64,000 nucleotides of DNA from G965267425 sp965267425 (lineage in GTDB: Bacteria; Bacteroidota; Bacteroidia; Flavobacteriales_E; Vicingaceae), in contig OZ253959.1 in assembly GCA_965267425.1 (NCBI GenBank), forward strand, positions 2,542,001 to 2,606,000, in the 5' to 3' direction. A program made the translations under genes and the position numbers. The notes beneath the pieces were generated by a model. That model was given only the letters and a program-made list of their open reading frames with translations, had not been told where the DNA came from and did no database searches. Positions 44,707-53,380 of this stretch are shown here, one piece after another; the stretch's first letter is position 1; the number at the start of each line of letters is the position of its first letter.

Positions 44707-44740
44707 TAAAAAAAAACTCTTCCGATAAATCAGAAGAGCT
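44707..44740 (-). terminator. Riboswitch expression-platform terminator
   Basis: On the minus strand AAGCTCTTC and GAAGAGTTT form a nine-pair stem (one G-T pair; arms about 44733-44741 and 44714-44722), followed by a run of T's (nine A's on the plus strand at 44708-44716). It lies between the aptamer and the metH ATG. Confidence 0.85.
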
Positions 44741-44755
44741 TGTATATCTATTTTC

Positions 44756-44861
44756 TCATTTATCTCGTTACATCATGTAACAGGATTTGGCACCTTTTTC
44801 CCACAGGATAGGTTGCCAAGGTTTCATCGGGCCATTCCCTCCACCTTTCTTGATAAATTCT
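44756..44861 (-). promoter_or_regulatory. SAM-I (S-box) riboswitch aptamer controlling metH
   Basis: Reading the minus strand from 44861, the conserved core is evident: TTATCAAGAAAGGTGGAGGG, ATGGCCCGATGAAACC, GGCAACC, then AAGGTGCCAAATCC. P1 pairs ATTTATC (complement of 44852-44858) with GATAAAT (complement of 44758-44764), and P4 is GTTAC/GTAAC. The order, the conserved kink-turn/binding segments and the location before metH match SAM-I. AdoMet binding would favour the downstream terminator. Confidence 0.96.
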
Positions 44862-44867
44862 TAACTA

Positions 44868-45116
44868 TCAATGAACGATTTTCTGATTCATTTTGTAATG
44901 CCGGTAAATCAGAAATCCGGCAAGGCCAATCAACAAATAAGGAATGCCCATCAGGTATAAAATACCATTGTTGATTCCGGCTGCCACTGCAACCGATTCT
45001 TCACCATTCATATTTGTTTCAACCACAGCCTTACACATTGCACATTGACCATAGGCCAAAACATTCCCCAAAAGAAATGTCACAATTGTCAAGACTCCAG
45101 TCCATAACCTATTCAT
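44868..45116 (-). CDS. Small membrane protein with CxxC motif, cytochrome oxidase cluster
   Basis: This 82-residue protein has an N-terminal signal/anchor (about 1-22), a CAMC motif near residue 25 (GQCAMCKAVVETN) and a second membrane helix (about 50-70). I do not know its function. Small CxxC proteins occur at the end of Bacteroidota oxidase clusters. It is last in the operon, after the DUF420 gene, and its stop lies six bases before the SAM riboswitch. A role in copper or thiol handling during oxidase assembly is a guess from position and motif. Confidence 0.65.
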   Translation of the reverse strand: MNRLWTGVLTIVTFLLGNVLAYGQCAMCKAVVETNMNGEESVAVAAGINNGILYLMGIPYLLIGLAGFLIYRHYKMNQKIVH

Positions 45117-45151
45117 TATTCAAAGTTAGGAAGGATATTTTTTATATCAAA

Positions 45152-45673
45152 CTAATAATATGGAGATATCATAAAATATACAATGACCCCAGAGATTGCA
45201 ACATATAACCAAATGGGTAAGGTTATCCTGGCAATCTTTCGATGCTTGTCAAATTGTTCTGACAGAGCCCTAGTATAGGATATTAGCACCAAAGGTACTA
45301 TAGCAGTAGAAAGCAGAATATGGGAAAGAAGTAAAATATAATAGACCGTTTTGACTATTCCTTCTCCTCCAAATGGCGTTGGTGGATGAGTCGCATGATA
45401 CAAGATGTAGCAAAGCAAAAAGCCAATGGATAGCAGGATGTTTGTTGTCATAATCCTTTTGTGCAATACCACCTGACCTTTTATGATAGCTCTCCATCCC
45501 AATACAAGCAAAACAGCCGTGAGTGCATTGAGCGAACTATAAATCTTGGGAAGGATACTTAAATCTACAGTTGTTTCGATTTTAGGACCAAAATATAACA
45601 AGGCCACTACCAATGGAATTAATACGGACCCAGCAATTATCACTGGTAAATAATTGGTTTTAGGAGCACTCAT
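45152..45673 (-). CDS. DUF420 membrane protein (cytochrome oxidase assembly type)
   Basis: The 173-residue protein has five predicted helices and matches DUF420 (Pfam-type family): KIYSSLNALTAVLLVLGW, HKRIMTTNILLSIGFLLCYI, LLSHILLSTAIVPLVLISY and HRKIARITLPIWLYVAISG. Related proteins (CtaM) are needed for oxidase maturation in Firmicutes. The ATG overlaps the sco stop by four bases, so it belongs to the oxidase operon. Confidence 0.82.
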   Translation of the reverse strand: MSAPKTNYLPVIIAGSVLIPLVVALLYFGPKIETTVDLSILPKIYSSLNALTAVLLVLGWRAIIKGQVVLHKRIMTTNILLSIGFLLCYILYHATHPPTPFGGEGIVKTVYYILLLSHILLSTAIVPLVLISYTRALSEQFDKHRKIARITLPIWLYVAISGVIVYFMISPYY

Positions 45674-46362
45674 TTGGCTGGAACGTGTTCTTCGAGGTAC
45701 AGATTGTTTATGGCGTCAACCAATTTTTTCATTTCAGTAGTGCTAGTACCATCAAAAGCCGGAACAACATTTCCAATGTCGTCATAAGTTCCTCTAATAT
45801 GTCCTTCCCGATCAATCAGAAATATATTCGCACTGTGTAAAAAGCCACCAGGTGCGAGACTATCGCGGCTGGCAGACGCAAAATAACCATCAAATGCAAT
45901 ATTGTATAAGTCCTCTTTTGCACCAGTAACGAAATGCCACATTTCATCATTGGCATGCACTTTTTTAGCATATTCTTTTAATACTTCTACCGAATCATGT
46001 TCGGGATTTACCGTATGAGAAATGATGGCAAAATCTGCTCTATCTTTCATTCTTTTCTGCACTTCATAAAGGTGTGTTGCCATTTTTGGGCAAATGGACG
46101 GGCAAGTGGCAAAGAAGAAATCTGCCACATAAATTTTTCCTTTAAAATCTTCTTGGGTAATGGTTTCACCGTTTTGATTTACGAAACTGAAATCGGGAAT
46201 TTTATGATAGACCTTTTCTCCATTTTGTTCGGATTGAGGACCTATGTAAGGTAGACTGCGGTAATTATAATCTCCCGTGCTTAAGAATAAATAGATGATA
46301 GAAGGCATTAATAAGATGGCCAATAAGATGGCCACCTTTTTAGCGGTTTTTTTTCCTGCCAT
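45670..46362 (-). CDS. Sco1/SenC-family copper chaperone
   Basis: The 230-residue protein has an N-terminal membrane anchor (about 8-28) and a thioredoxin-fold Sco domain. The copper ligands are present: CPSICPKM (CxxxC, near residue 84) and a His in GGFLHSANIFLID near 180. It would deliver copper to the CuA site of cytochrome oxidase in the periplasm. A 12-base direct repeat in the anchor region gives AILLAILL. It is upstream of DUF420 and downstream of the oxidase subunit IV gene. Confidence 0.9.
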   Translation of the reverse strand: MAGKKTAKKVAILLAILLMPSIIYLFLSTGDYNYRSLPYIGPQSEQNGEKVYHKIPDFSFVNQNGETITQEDFKGKIYVADFFFATCPSICPKMATHLYEVQKRMKDRADFAIISHTVNPEHDSVEVLKEYAKKVHANDEMWHFVTGAKEDLYNIAFDGYFASASRDSLAPGGFLHSANIFLIDREGHIRGTYDDIGNVVPAFDGTSTTEMKKLVDAINNLYLEEHVPAK

Positions 46363-46378
46363 TACACGACTTGCCTAT

Positions 46379-46738
46379 CTAAGCAATTTGATGAATTGCC
46401 TCTTCCAACACCATATAAATGAAATAAATCATCAAGAAGGTGTAAGAAATCATGATGGTAAGAATGAAATTTTTCCGTTCACCACCCAGGTGCATAAATT
46501 CTGCAACAATGTAAAAGGCCTTCAACAAGGTAAATGTGATGAATATCCATTTCACAATAGGCCACATTGTTTCTGTATTACCTCCAGACATTTGTTTCCA
46601 GAACAATCCTAGTAACACTTCAATAGCTGTTACAACAAGCATTATCCAAAATACCTGCCAGATTTTCTTTCTAATCTTTTTCCCATCTTCTTCAGAATGG
46701 TGAACTGCAAATTCGTATGGTTTGTTAGAATCTTCCAT
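46379..46738 (-). CDS. Cytochrome c oxidase subunit IV-like protein
   Basis: The 119-residue protein has three helices (about 30-52, 60-82 and 90-112). The pattern IRKKIWQVFWIMLVVTAIEV and FIYMVLEEAIHQIA fits the prokaryotic cytochrome oxidase subunit IV family. It is a small accessory subunit of the heme-copper oxidase. It lies between the subunit III gene and sco in the operon. Confidence 0.82.
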   Translation of the reverse strand: MEDSNKPYEFAVHHSEEDGKKIRKKIWQVFWIMLVVTAIEVLLGLFWKQMSGGNTETMWPIVKWIFITFTLLKAFYIVAEFMHLGGERKNFILTIMISYTFLMIYFIYMVLEEAIHQIA

Positions 46739-46757
46739 TTTAAGCTATTTGAAATAA

Positions 46758-47567
46758 TTATACCAGGTAAAAGAATGTAAATACAAATACCCAAACAAGG
46801 TCTACAAAGTGCCAATACAGACCAACTTTTTCAACCATTTCGTAATGTCCTCTCTTTTCATAAGTTCCCATCAACACATTAACGAAAATGACAAAATTCA
46901 GGACTACTCCACTAAATACGTGTGTACCGTGGAAACCAGTAATGAAAAAGAAAAAGTCTCCAAAAAGTGGATGTCCATATTCATTTTCAATCAGGTTGGC
47001 ACCAAAAATTGGTGTTGCACCTTCGAGCATGGCTTGCATTTCTGCACCCATGACTACAGCCCCGTCTCTACCGGGTAAGATAATAGCATCTTTGGCTTCA
47101 CTTACCCATTGAACCACCATTCCATCAGCAAGCTGCATTGCACCTAACTCAGTTCCGTGAATAAAATGATACCATTCCCAAGCCTGAGAACCTACAAATA
47201 TTAAACCTCCAACAATGGTCCATGCCATCCATTTAACCACATTTTTTTTATCCATTCGGTGTCCCGCCTCCACGGCTAACACCATGGTAACAGAACTCAT
47301 AATCAATACAAATGTCATGAAGGCCACATACAACAACGGGTTGTCTCCATGTAAAAATGGAAAGTGGGTAAATACCGTTTCAGCATTTGCCCAAAGATCT
47401 TCATATACGTGTCTGAAATAACCATAGGATAACAAAAACGCAGAAAACGTTAATGCATCAGAAATGAGGAAAAACCACATCATCATTTTCCCATAACTCA
47501 CGCCAAAAGGCGACATTCCTCCACCCCACAATTTTTTTGAATCTACTGTTTCAGCTGTACCGGACAT
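46758..47567 (-). CDS. Cytochrome c oxidase subunit III (long form)
   Basis: The 269-residue protein has about seven helices and the subunit III end signature GFHGTHVFSGVVLNFVIF and GLYWHFVDLVWVFVFTFFYL. A segment of some 50 polar residues (about 130-180) separates the first and last helix groups. It stabilises the catalytic core; the core subunits I and II are not in this window. It is followed by subunit IV and preceded by a second, shorter subunit III gene. Confidence 0.88.
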   Translation of the reverse strand: MSGTAETVDSKKLWGGGMSPFGVSYGKMMMWFFLISDALTFSAFLLSYGYFRHVYEDLWANAETVFTHFPFLHGDNPLLYVAFMTFVLIMSSVTMVLAVEAGHRMDKKNVVKWMAWTIVGGLIFVGSQAWEWYHFIHGTELGAMQLADGMVVQWVSEAKDAIILPGRDGAVVMGAEMQAMLEGATPIFGANLIENEYGHPLFGDFFFFITGFHGTHVFSGVVLNFVIFVNVLMGTYEKRGHYEMVEKVGLYWHFVDLVWVFVFTFFYLV

Positions 47568-47584
47568 GTGATAATATATTTCGT

Positions 47585-48175
47585 TTAATTAATGTAATTC
47601 AAGAATAAAAATAGATAAATCCACAAACCATCTAAAAAATGCCAATATGTGGAACTCAATTGCAAACCTAATAAATTATTTGATCCATACATCCCTCGAT
47701 TGGCATTGAAAACAACAACGGCCAAACTTATTAATCCACCAATCAAATGCGCTAAGTGCAAACCCGACAGTATGTACAAATAAGAACCTGCTACATTGCT
47801 CTCAGATCCTGTAAAAAACACACCACCTTCGTACATTTCTCCCCAGGCAAGAAATTGCAACACACCAAATGTCAATCCCAATAGCGCAGTGATATACAAT
47901 CCCATTTTAAGTTGGGAAGATTGATCTGATTTGGCACCTTTTATTGCCCAAACAAACGTAAAGCTACTGATCAACATGACAACCGTGCTGTACAAAAAAT
48001 ACCCTGGAATCGGTTGTCCACTCCATGCCTCACTTCCTGAACTTACCACCACTGCACTCGTCAATCCAGCAAACATCATGGTGATGCTCACCATTCCAAT
48101 CCACAACAATGGCTTTGCGGTTTTCTTTCGTATTTCAGCTTTGCCTTCCATTTGATTATCAATTGCCACTTCCAT
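47585..48175 (-). CDS. Cytochrome c oxidase subunit III (short form)
   Basis: The 196-residue protein has five helices and the family end motif SGLHLAHLIGGLISL and STYWHFLDGLWIYLFLFLNY. Paired long and short subunit III genes side by side are a normal feature of Bacteroidota caa3/cbb-type clusters. It starts one base after the ctaB stop region and lies upstream of the long form. Confidence 0.87.
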   Translation of the reverse strand: MEVAIDNQMEGKAEIRKKTAKPLLWIGMVSITMMFAGLTSAVVVSSGSEAWSGQPIPGYFLYSTVVMLISSFTFVWAIKGAKSDQSSQLKMGLYITALLGLTFGVLQFLAWGEMYEGGVFFTGSESNVAGSYLYILSGLHLAHLIGGLISLAVVVFNANRGMYGSNNLLGLQLSSTYWHFLDGLWIYLFLFLNYIN

Positions 48176-48176
48176 C

Positions 48177-49073
48177 TTATTGCTTAAAAATTAAAATGAA
48201 CAACAAAATTAACGGGAGGTAAATAAATGACCAATACATCAATTGTGTTGCCGATTTATCATCCCGATTTAACAACAACTTTGCCGCAGGAATTAAAAAT
48301 AACAACCCTATGATTAGAATTCCAATTGCGCCGTTCAATGTCACGAACCCAAATACAACAGGCAATACACTCACAGGAATCAATATCAGTGTATAAAAGA
48401 AAATTTGGAATGCAGACATGCTGTTTTTCCCACCTTTTGATGGTAACAATTTAAATCCTGCCTTTTGATAATCTTCGTTTGATTTCCAGGCAATGGCCCA
48501 AAAATGAGGGAATTGCCAAATGAATTGAATGGCATATAAAATTCCTCCTTCCAAGTCAAATGCACCTCTGGCGGCAACATATCCCAATAATGGAGGTATT
48601 GCACCCGGAAAGGCTCCCACAAAAACGGCAATTGAATTGATTCGTTTTAATGGTGTATACAAAGCAACGTATACAAATAATGAAAGTGCACCAAGTATTC
48701 CACAAAGTGGGTGAATTAAATTCCACAACAAGAAGATACCCACAATTCCCGATAACCCTGCAACAAACAAACCTTCTCGAACCGTCATTTGACCTGTTGG
48801 TAGAGGTCGATTTTTGGTTCTGTTCATCAGGGCATCCAAATCTTTTTCTATGATTTGGTTAAATCCATTGGAAGATGCAGTCACCAAAAAACCACCAACA
48901 ATTAATGCCAATAAATGTTTAAGTGAAAACTGATCAAGTCCTATGAAATAACCAGCTACGGCCGATATTACTACCAAAGAAGTCAGTCGCATTTTTGCAA
49001 AAACAGCATAAGCGCGAATCTTGGTTACAATAGTAGTCTGACTTTTGGAAGATTTTCCCGCAACAACCTGCAT
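48177..49073 (-). CDS. ctaB: Protoheme IX farnesyltransferase (heme O synthase)
   Basis: The 298-residue UbiA-family protein has about nine helices and the prenyl-diphosphate site NQIIEKDLDALMNRTKNRPL near residue 70, with the second Asp motif replaced by the usual YxxxK/D region (AWKSNEDYQKAGFKLLP near 198). It attaches a farnesyl group to heme B to give heme O for the oxidase. It leads the oxidase accessory operon and has a promoter 25 bases upstream. The heme substrate comes from the pathway whose first genes lie at 22.8-29 kb. Confidence 0.93.
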   Translation of the reverse strand: MQVVAGKSSKSQTTIVTKIRAYAVFAKMRLTSLVVISAVAGYFIGLDQFSLKHLLALIVGGFLVTASSNGFNQIIEKDLDALMNRTKNRPLPTGQMTVREGLFVAGLSGIVGIFLLWNLIHPLCGILGALSLFVYVALYTPLKRINSIAVFVGAFPGAIPPLLGYVAARGAFDLEGGILYAIQFIWQFPHFWAIAWKSNEDYQKAGFKLLPSKGGKNSMSAFQIFFYTLILIPVSVLPVVFGFVTLNGAIGILIIGLLFLIPAAKLLLNRDDKSATQLMYWSFIYLPLILLFILIFKQ

Positions 49074-49095
49074 TCAATAGAAATTATTGGACGAA

Positions 49096-49126
49096 CAAAA
49101 GTAAAAAATATTCGCTCGATTATAAA
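49096..49126 (-). promoter_or_regulatory. Promoter of the ctaB/oxidase operon
   Basis: On the minus strand TTTA (49123-49126), 19 bases and TACTTTTG (49096-49103; perfect TAnnTTTG) lie about 23 bases before the ctaB ATG. Confidence 0.58.
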
Positions 49127-49149
49127 GGAATTCCTATTTTAAATTGATT

Positions 49150-50751
49150 CTAAAAATAGTCTAGATATTGATTATATAATCTTGTTCTCAGGCCAAAAAA
49201 TAGCTGGGTTTCATTGATGCTTTTATCGGGTCCGGCAACCACACTTCTTCCACCTAATTCAAAAGCTAAGTTCCATCGAGGATTTAGTACATACGCTGCT
49301 TTTGCCTCAATAAATATATTCTGCGCCGCAACTCCCTGACCTATAAAATTTCCATATTCTCTATTACGCGGAACTTCTTTATTGGAAAGAAAAATATCAC
49401 CGCCATAATTCGTAAAATTTGTCACCCCATCAACCACACCGTCATATCCTTTTTCAGCAATATTAGCCTGTGCTGAATACATCATTCTGTTTTTCTTGTA
49501 ATTAATTTGAACAACTACTTCCTGAAAATTGGCACCCAATGGATGTGCCAAGGGTCTATTTAAATGACCATAATTTTGGACACTACTTCCATGAGTGAAT
49601 GTATATGGTCTCACTACATTTCCTTCTAAACGCAATCTTAAGTGCTCAATACCCATCGCATTATCCACCAATACCCCAAATTGAACGGCATACTTATTAC
49701 CCCACCAACCGTTACCAGCTCTTAATTCACTCAATAAAAATTCGTCTAACATCAATTGTCCATAAAACAAATTATGTTTTCCAACAACATATGACGCTTC
49801 CATCCCTAACTGCACATTGTCAGGTGAACCAACAGCAAATTCAACAGGTCTGTAAAAAATTACTGGATTGAGATAACGAGGATCAAAACCTCTTTCGAAT
49901 TCATTGTTCCTTCCACCCCAAATAACAGATTCAAAGAGTGCCAAATTCAATCGCTTTCCAAAATTCATGCTCAAATAGTGCAAACTGGAATATTTCCACC
50001 TGAAAGTAGTTTCCGTCTGAGTTGCATCCGTATGAAGTAGATTGATTTCATCCACATGTTTTTGAGCTGCAAATAAATTCATGTACTTAACCTTCCAAAA
50101 AGAAGTGGTGATTTTTAAATAAGAATATGGATCGGAATGGTCAGAAAGAATCATTGAACGATAACCATTTCCAATAAAATGCTTGTCATGACCTATCTCA
50201 AACTCAAACAATTCATCTGGTCGAAATGTAATTTTACCTGCAAAAAAATGACTTGAAAACACATCTTTATTCTGATCATTAAGCTCTCCCAATCCAAGCA
50301 TGCTTTTTTCGCTTGAGATAAACGTGTCTTGAAAACTATTGAAATCCGCCTGGCAATAAAAATACGTTCCATGAATTGACAACTTAGGGGTAATATCCCA
50401 GTGTCCATTAACTCCAATTTGACCTTCAAATCCAAAGTCCATCTCACTTTCCTGTTCTGTGTCATCATTGGTTAAATACATCATACTTGTAATAACCGGA
50501 TCTACATGTATTTTTTTATGAGAAGATTCAATCAAATGATTGTTCATCCATCGGGATCCCGTTGAATCCTCAACCCAATTTGATTGAACTTCTTTTATAC
50601 GAAATGGGCGAATGCCCGTATGAATCTGTCCAGTGTCAACCGATACCGCCGGAAAATGAAAAAAAGTTGATTCATTGTTCAACATCCATGATCCGGTCTG
50701 ACCATAATTTAAAAGCGATGAGAAAACCAGCAGAACGGCAATGAATCGCAT
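49150..50751 (-). CDS. Wzi-like capsule-assembly outer-membrane beta-barrel (copy 1)
   Basis: The 533-residue protein has a signal peptide (about 1-18, YGQ) and a barrel made of many alternating strands, ending YNQYLDYF. Characteristic is FEIGHDKHFIGNGYRSMILS near residue 190, followed by FDPRYLNPVIFYRPVEF near 295, which are conserved in Bacteroidota proteins of the capsule-assembly Wzi family. Wzi anchors or nucleates capsule on the cell surface. It is the last gene of the polysaccharide operon and is separated by one base from the WecA-like gene. Confidence 0.82.
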   Translation of the reverse strand: MRFIAVLLVFSSLLNYGQTGSWMLNNESTFFHFPAVSVDTGQIHTGIRPFRIKEVQSNWVEDSTGSRWMNNHLIESSHKKIHVDPVITSMMYLTNDDTEQESEMDFGFEGQIGVNGHWDITPKLSIHGTYFYCQADFNSFQDTFISSEKSMLGLGELNDQNKDVFSSHFFAGKITFRPDELFEFEIGHDKHFIGNGYRSMILSDHSDPYSYLKITTSFWKVKYMNLFAAQKHVDEINLLHTDATQTETTFRWKYSSLHYLSMNFGKRLNLALFESVIWGGRNNEFERGFDPRYLNPVIFYRPVEFAVGSPDNVQLGMEASYVVGKHNLFYGQLMLDEFLLSELRAGNGWWGNKYAVQFGVLVDNAMGIEHLRLRLEGNVVRPYTFTHGSSVQNYGHLNRPLAHPLGANFQEVVVQINYKKNRMMYSAQANIAEKGYDGVVDGVTNFTNYGGDIFLSNKEVPRNREYGNFIGQGVAAQNIFIEAKAAYVLNPRWNLAFELGGRSVVAGPDKSINETQLFFGLRTRLYNQYLDYF

Positions 50752-50752
50752 A

Positions 50753-51796
50753 TCATGGCTTTTTAATAAAATGCAAAATCAGCAGGGCAATTAAACAACA
50801 ACCGGTAAGAATGGCGAAGGCAACATTGGGATCAAAGGTCCCAAAATACAACCCCATGGAAATGAATAAAACATTAAAAATATACAACGTTATCACGGTT
50901 TTACGCTGTCCAAGGTTCAACGCCAATAATTTGTGATGAATGTGATTGTTGTCTGCCTGAAATGGTGAAACTCCTTTCGCGGCACGATAAATAAATATTC
51001 TGGCCGTATCCAACAATGGCACCACCAAAATGGACATTGCAAGAATTGGTTTAGATACTGAAAGCACCTCAGAAGGCATAACGGTTTTATCATATTCTAC
51101 CATTTCGATGGCCAGGACAGCAATCAGAAATCCAATCAGTAGCGACCCTGAGTCGCCCATAAATATTCTCGCCGGATGAAAATTGTACCTTAAAAATCCC
51201 AGCACTGCACCAGCCAAGGCAAATGCCAAAACCGCATAAACATGATCACCAACCAGGTAAAACCAAAAGCCAAATGAGATAGATGTCAAAAAGCCTATTC
51301 CACCAGCAAGCCCGTCTACGCCATCAATGAGGTTAAAGGCATTTACAATTACGATGTACGTAAATACTGACAATAAAATAGATGATGTAAATGGAATTTC
51401 CCGAATACCAAACAATCCGTGCAAACTGGTCAATCGAATATCCGCCATCAGCACCATAATGAAAGCTACAATTAAGTGGGCAATCAACTTCTTAACTGGA
51501 GCAGTTCCAATAATATCATCTTTAACTCCTACAAAAAACAATACTATGGTACACGGAATCAAATATTTGAAATCCTTGACTTGATTAGCCGGAAACCACA
51601 ATGTAAATGAAAAAATGATGGCTGCAAAAATCATGACTCCTCCCATGGAAGGAACGATTTTGTCGTGCAGTTTTCTTTTGTCGCCGGGCTCGTCAAACAA
51701 TCGTTTAATGAAAGCAATCTTAATGAATACAGGAGTCGTAAAGAGCACAATAAAAAACGACGTCAACACAACTAATCCCAATTCCAATTCTTCCAT
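50753..51796 (-). CDS. WecA/MraY-like polyprenyl-phosphate sugar-1-phosphate transferase
   Basis: The 347-residue membrane protein has about ten helices and the MraY/WecA motifs: FFVGVKDDIIGTAP near 90, VNAFNLIDGVDGLAGGIGFL near 155, IFMGDSGSLLIGF near 215 and NNHIHHKLLALNLGQRKTV near 290. It would transfer a sugar-1-phosphate (GlcNAc-type in WecA) to undecaprenyl phosphate and so start synthesis of a repeat unit. MraY itself is normally in the dcw cluster; the position here, between two Wzi-like barrels, favours an exopolysaccharide initiator. Confidence 0.86.
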   Translation of the reverse strand: MEELELGLVVLTSFFIVLFTTPVFIKIAFIKRLFDEPGDKRKLHDKIVPSMGGVMIFAAIIFSFTLWFPANQVKDFKYLIPCTIVLFFVGVKDDIIGTAPVKKLIAHLIVAFIMVLMADIRLTSLHGLFGIREIPFTSSILLSVFTYIVIVNAFNLIDGVDGLAGGIGFLTSISFGFWFYLVGDHVYAVLAFALAGAVLGFLRYNFHPARIFMGDSGSLLIGFLIAVLAIEMVEYDKTVMPSEVLSVSKPILAMSILVVPLLDTARIFIYRAAKGVSPFQADNNHIHHKLLALNLGQRKTVITLYIFNVLFISMGLYFGTFDPNVAFAILTGCCLIALLILHFIKKP

Positions 51797-51821
51797 ACCT
51801 CAAAATTTGGTGCAATTTAAC

Positions 51822-53369
51822 TCAAAAATCATAATATCTATTGAACAGTTTGGTTCTAAAAGCCAAGTAAAGCCAAGTATTTTCTTCCTCCTTGTTATTA
51901 AAATCAATGGGTCCTTGACGTTGGTTAATACCTGCAATAAGTTGCATGTTCGTGGCAGGGTTAACCAAATAGGCAACAGATCCTGCTAAATTTAATGAGG
52001 TATAATTCGTCTTATAGATTACTGTGCTGGGATTATCCGAAAACGCATAACTCATTCCATACGATATCAACACTCTTTTTTTTCGGTATTCAATTCTTGC
52101 TAGGTATTCGGACATGCCGTTCCCCTGTGGATGACCAATGGACTGGTTATAATTCATAAACCTCAAATTGGTTGAGTCATGGTCAAAGACTTTATTCGCC
52201 AATCTATTGCTTTCAAGGATGATTGCAAGATTAGGTATGGGGAAAATTTTAAATCCTATTTGATAACCGTTTCTTTGAGACTCCGAATCGCTCAATACAT
52301 ATTGACCATAGGCCTCCATAATTTTCCATCGATAAACCAGATCAAGCGCCATTAAGCTATTTCTCTTTTCATCTGACCATCCATTGGCCATAATTTGGGA
52401 GATCATTAAAGGATTGTAACGTCTTGGTTGGGAAACCCTACTTCCATTGGTATCCATGGATTGCCAGATATGGCTTTCAACAATCCCGATTTCAAAATTT
52501 TTATTGGGTTTCCAACGCAATTGCATTACACTTCCTCCTTTTCGATAAAATGGTGGTTCCGTCAAACCATTTCCCGGTAATCGATCCAAGTTTATGTATT
52601 CATTATACATAATGGTATAACTCCATTTTTCATTAAGGGTATTGACCCTGAATCTTGCAAATGGATAATTAAACGAATTGTCTGAATGAATGACCGATCG
52701 ATACCCGGAGCCAATGAAATGCTTGTCTTGTCCAGCTTGGATAGAAAGAAATTTCCAAGGTTGATAAAAGATATACCCTCGTGCATTGGAATAATCAAAT
52801 TGATTTTCCTTAAAGTCTTTTACCCTTCCCTGGCCCGGCACCACATCATATTCATTAATATACTCTTGCAGGTAGTATGGAAAAGAAGCTTGGTTTTCCA
52901 TGGCAGACGATTCAAAATACAGCTTTTCACCCATCCAACCTCTTAACAAGAATCCCCTGGAATTTGTGGTCATAATTTTGTCGAATTCGTCATCTGTATC
53001 CACAGATTGTTGACCAAGATTTGCCTCAAATATAGGGTCTAGCGTAAAGTGAACGTTTCCAGTATCTATTCTAAATAAATTCTCGAACAATAATTTTCTT
53101 GCGAACAACGATCGAATTGATTGTCTTTTCGTCATAAAATCATCATCAACATTGGTGGCATCACCAAGCAATCGATCAGATTGCAAACTGTATTTTTCTC
53201 CTTGAGAAGTACTTTCTAAGCCATGAACGTATTGTGATTGATTGAGAAGATTGATTTGGTGATTCACAGGAATCTCTTGTGCTAACAAGTCGAATGATAT
53301 CCCGAAGAACAAACCGCAAATCAAGTGGCATGTCAGATGAATGGACTTGAACTTTTTCACTTTTGACAT
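51822..53369 (-). CDS. Wzi-like capsule-assembly outer-membrane beta-barrel (copy 2)
   Basis: The 515-residue protein is a paralogue of the barrel at 49150-50751. It has a signal peptide (about 12-31, DLLAQ), the signature SIQAGQDKHFIGSGYRSVIH near residue 215, SQPRRYNPLMISQIMA near 310 and a C-terminus FNRYYDF like that of copy 1. Identity between the copies is limited outside these motifs. It is 25 bases upstream of the WecA-like gene and 11 bases downstream of fcl, within one operon. Confidence 0.82.
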   Translation of the reverse strand: MSKVKKFKSIHLTCHLICGLFFGISFDLLAQEIPVNHQINLLNQSQYVHGLESTSQGEKYSLQSDRLLGDATNVDDDFMTKRQSIRSLFARKLLFENLFRIDTGNVHFTLDPIFEANLGQQSVDTDDEFDKIMTTNSRGFLLRGWMGEKLYFESSAMENQASFPYYLQEYINEYDVVPGQGRVKDFKENQFDYSNARGYIFYQPWKFLSIQAGQDKHFIGSGYRSVIHSDNSFNYPFARFRVNTLNEKWSYTIMYNEYINLDRLPGNGLTEPPFYRKGGSVMQLRWKPNKNFEIGIVESHIWQSMDTNGSRVSQPRRYNPLMISQIMANGWSDEKRNSLMALDLVYRWKIMEAYGQYVLSDSESQRNGYQIGFKIFPIPNLAIILESNRLANKVFDHDSTNLRFMNYNQSIGHPQGNGMSEYLARIEYRKKRVLISYGMSYAFSDNPSTVIYKTNYTSLNLAGSVAYLVNPATNMQLIAGINQRQGPIDFNNKEEENTWLYLAFRTKLFNRYYDF

Positions 53370-53380
53370 GATAATTCCAT

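Noticed and set aside
46308..46335. 12-base direct repeat (AATAAGATGGCC twice) in the sco gene
   Set aside because: It only duplicates four residues of the hydrophobic anchor (AILL) and has no other sign of function.
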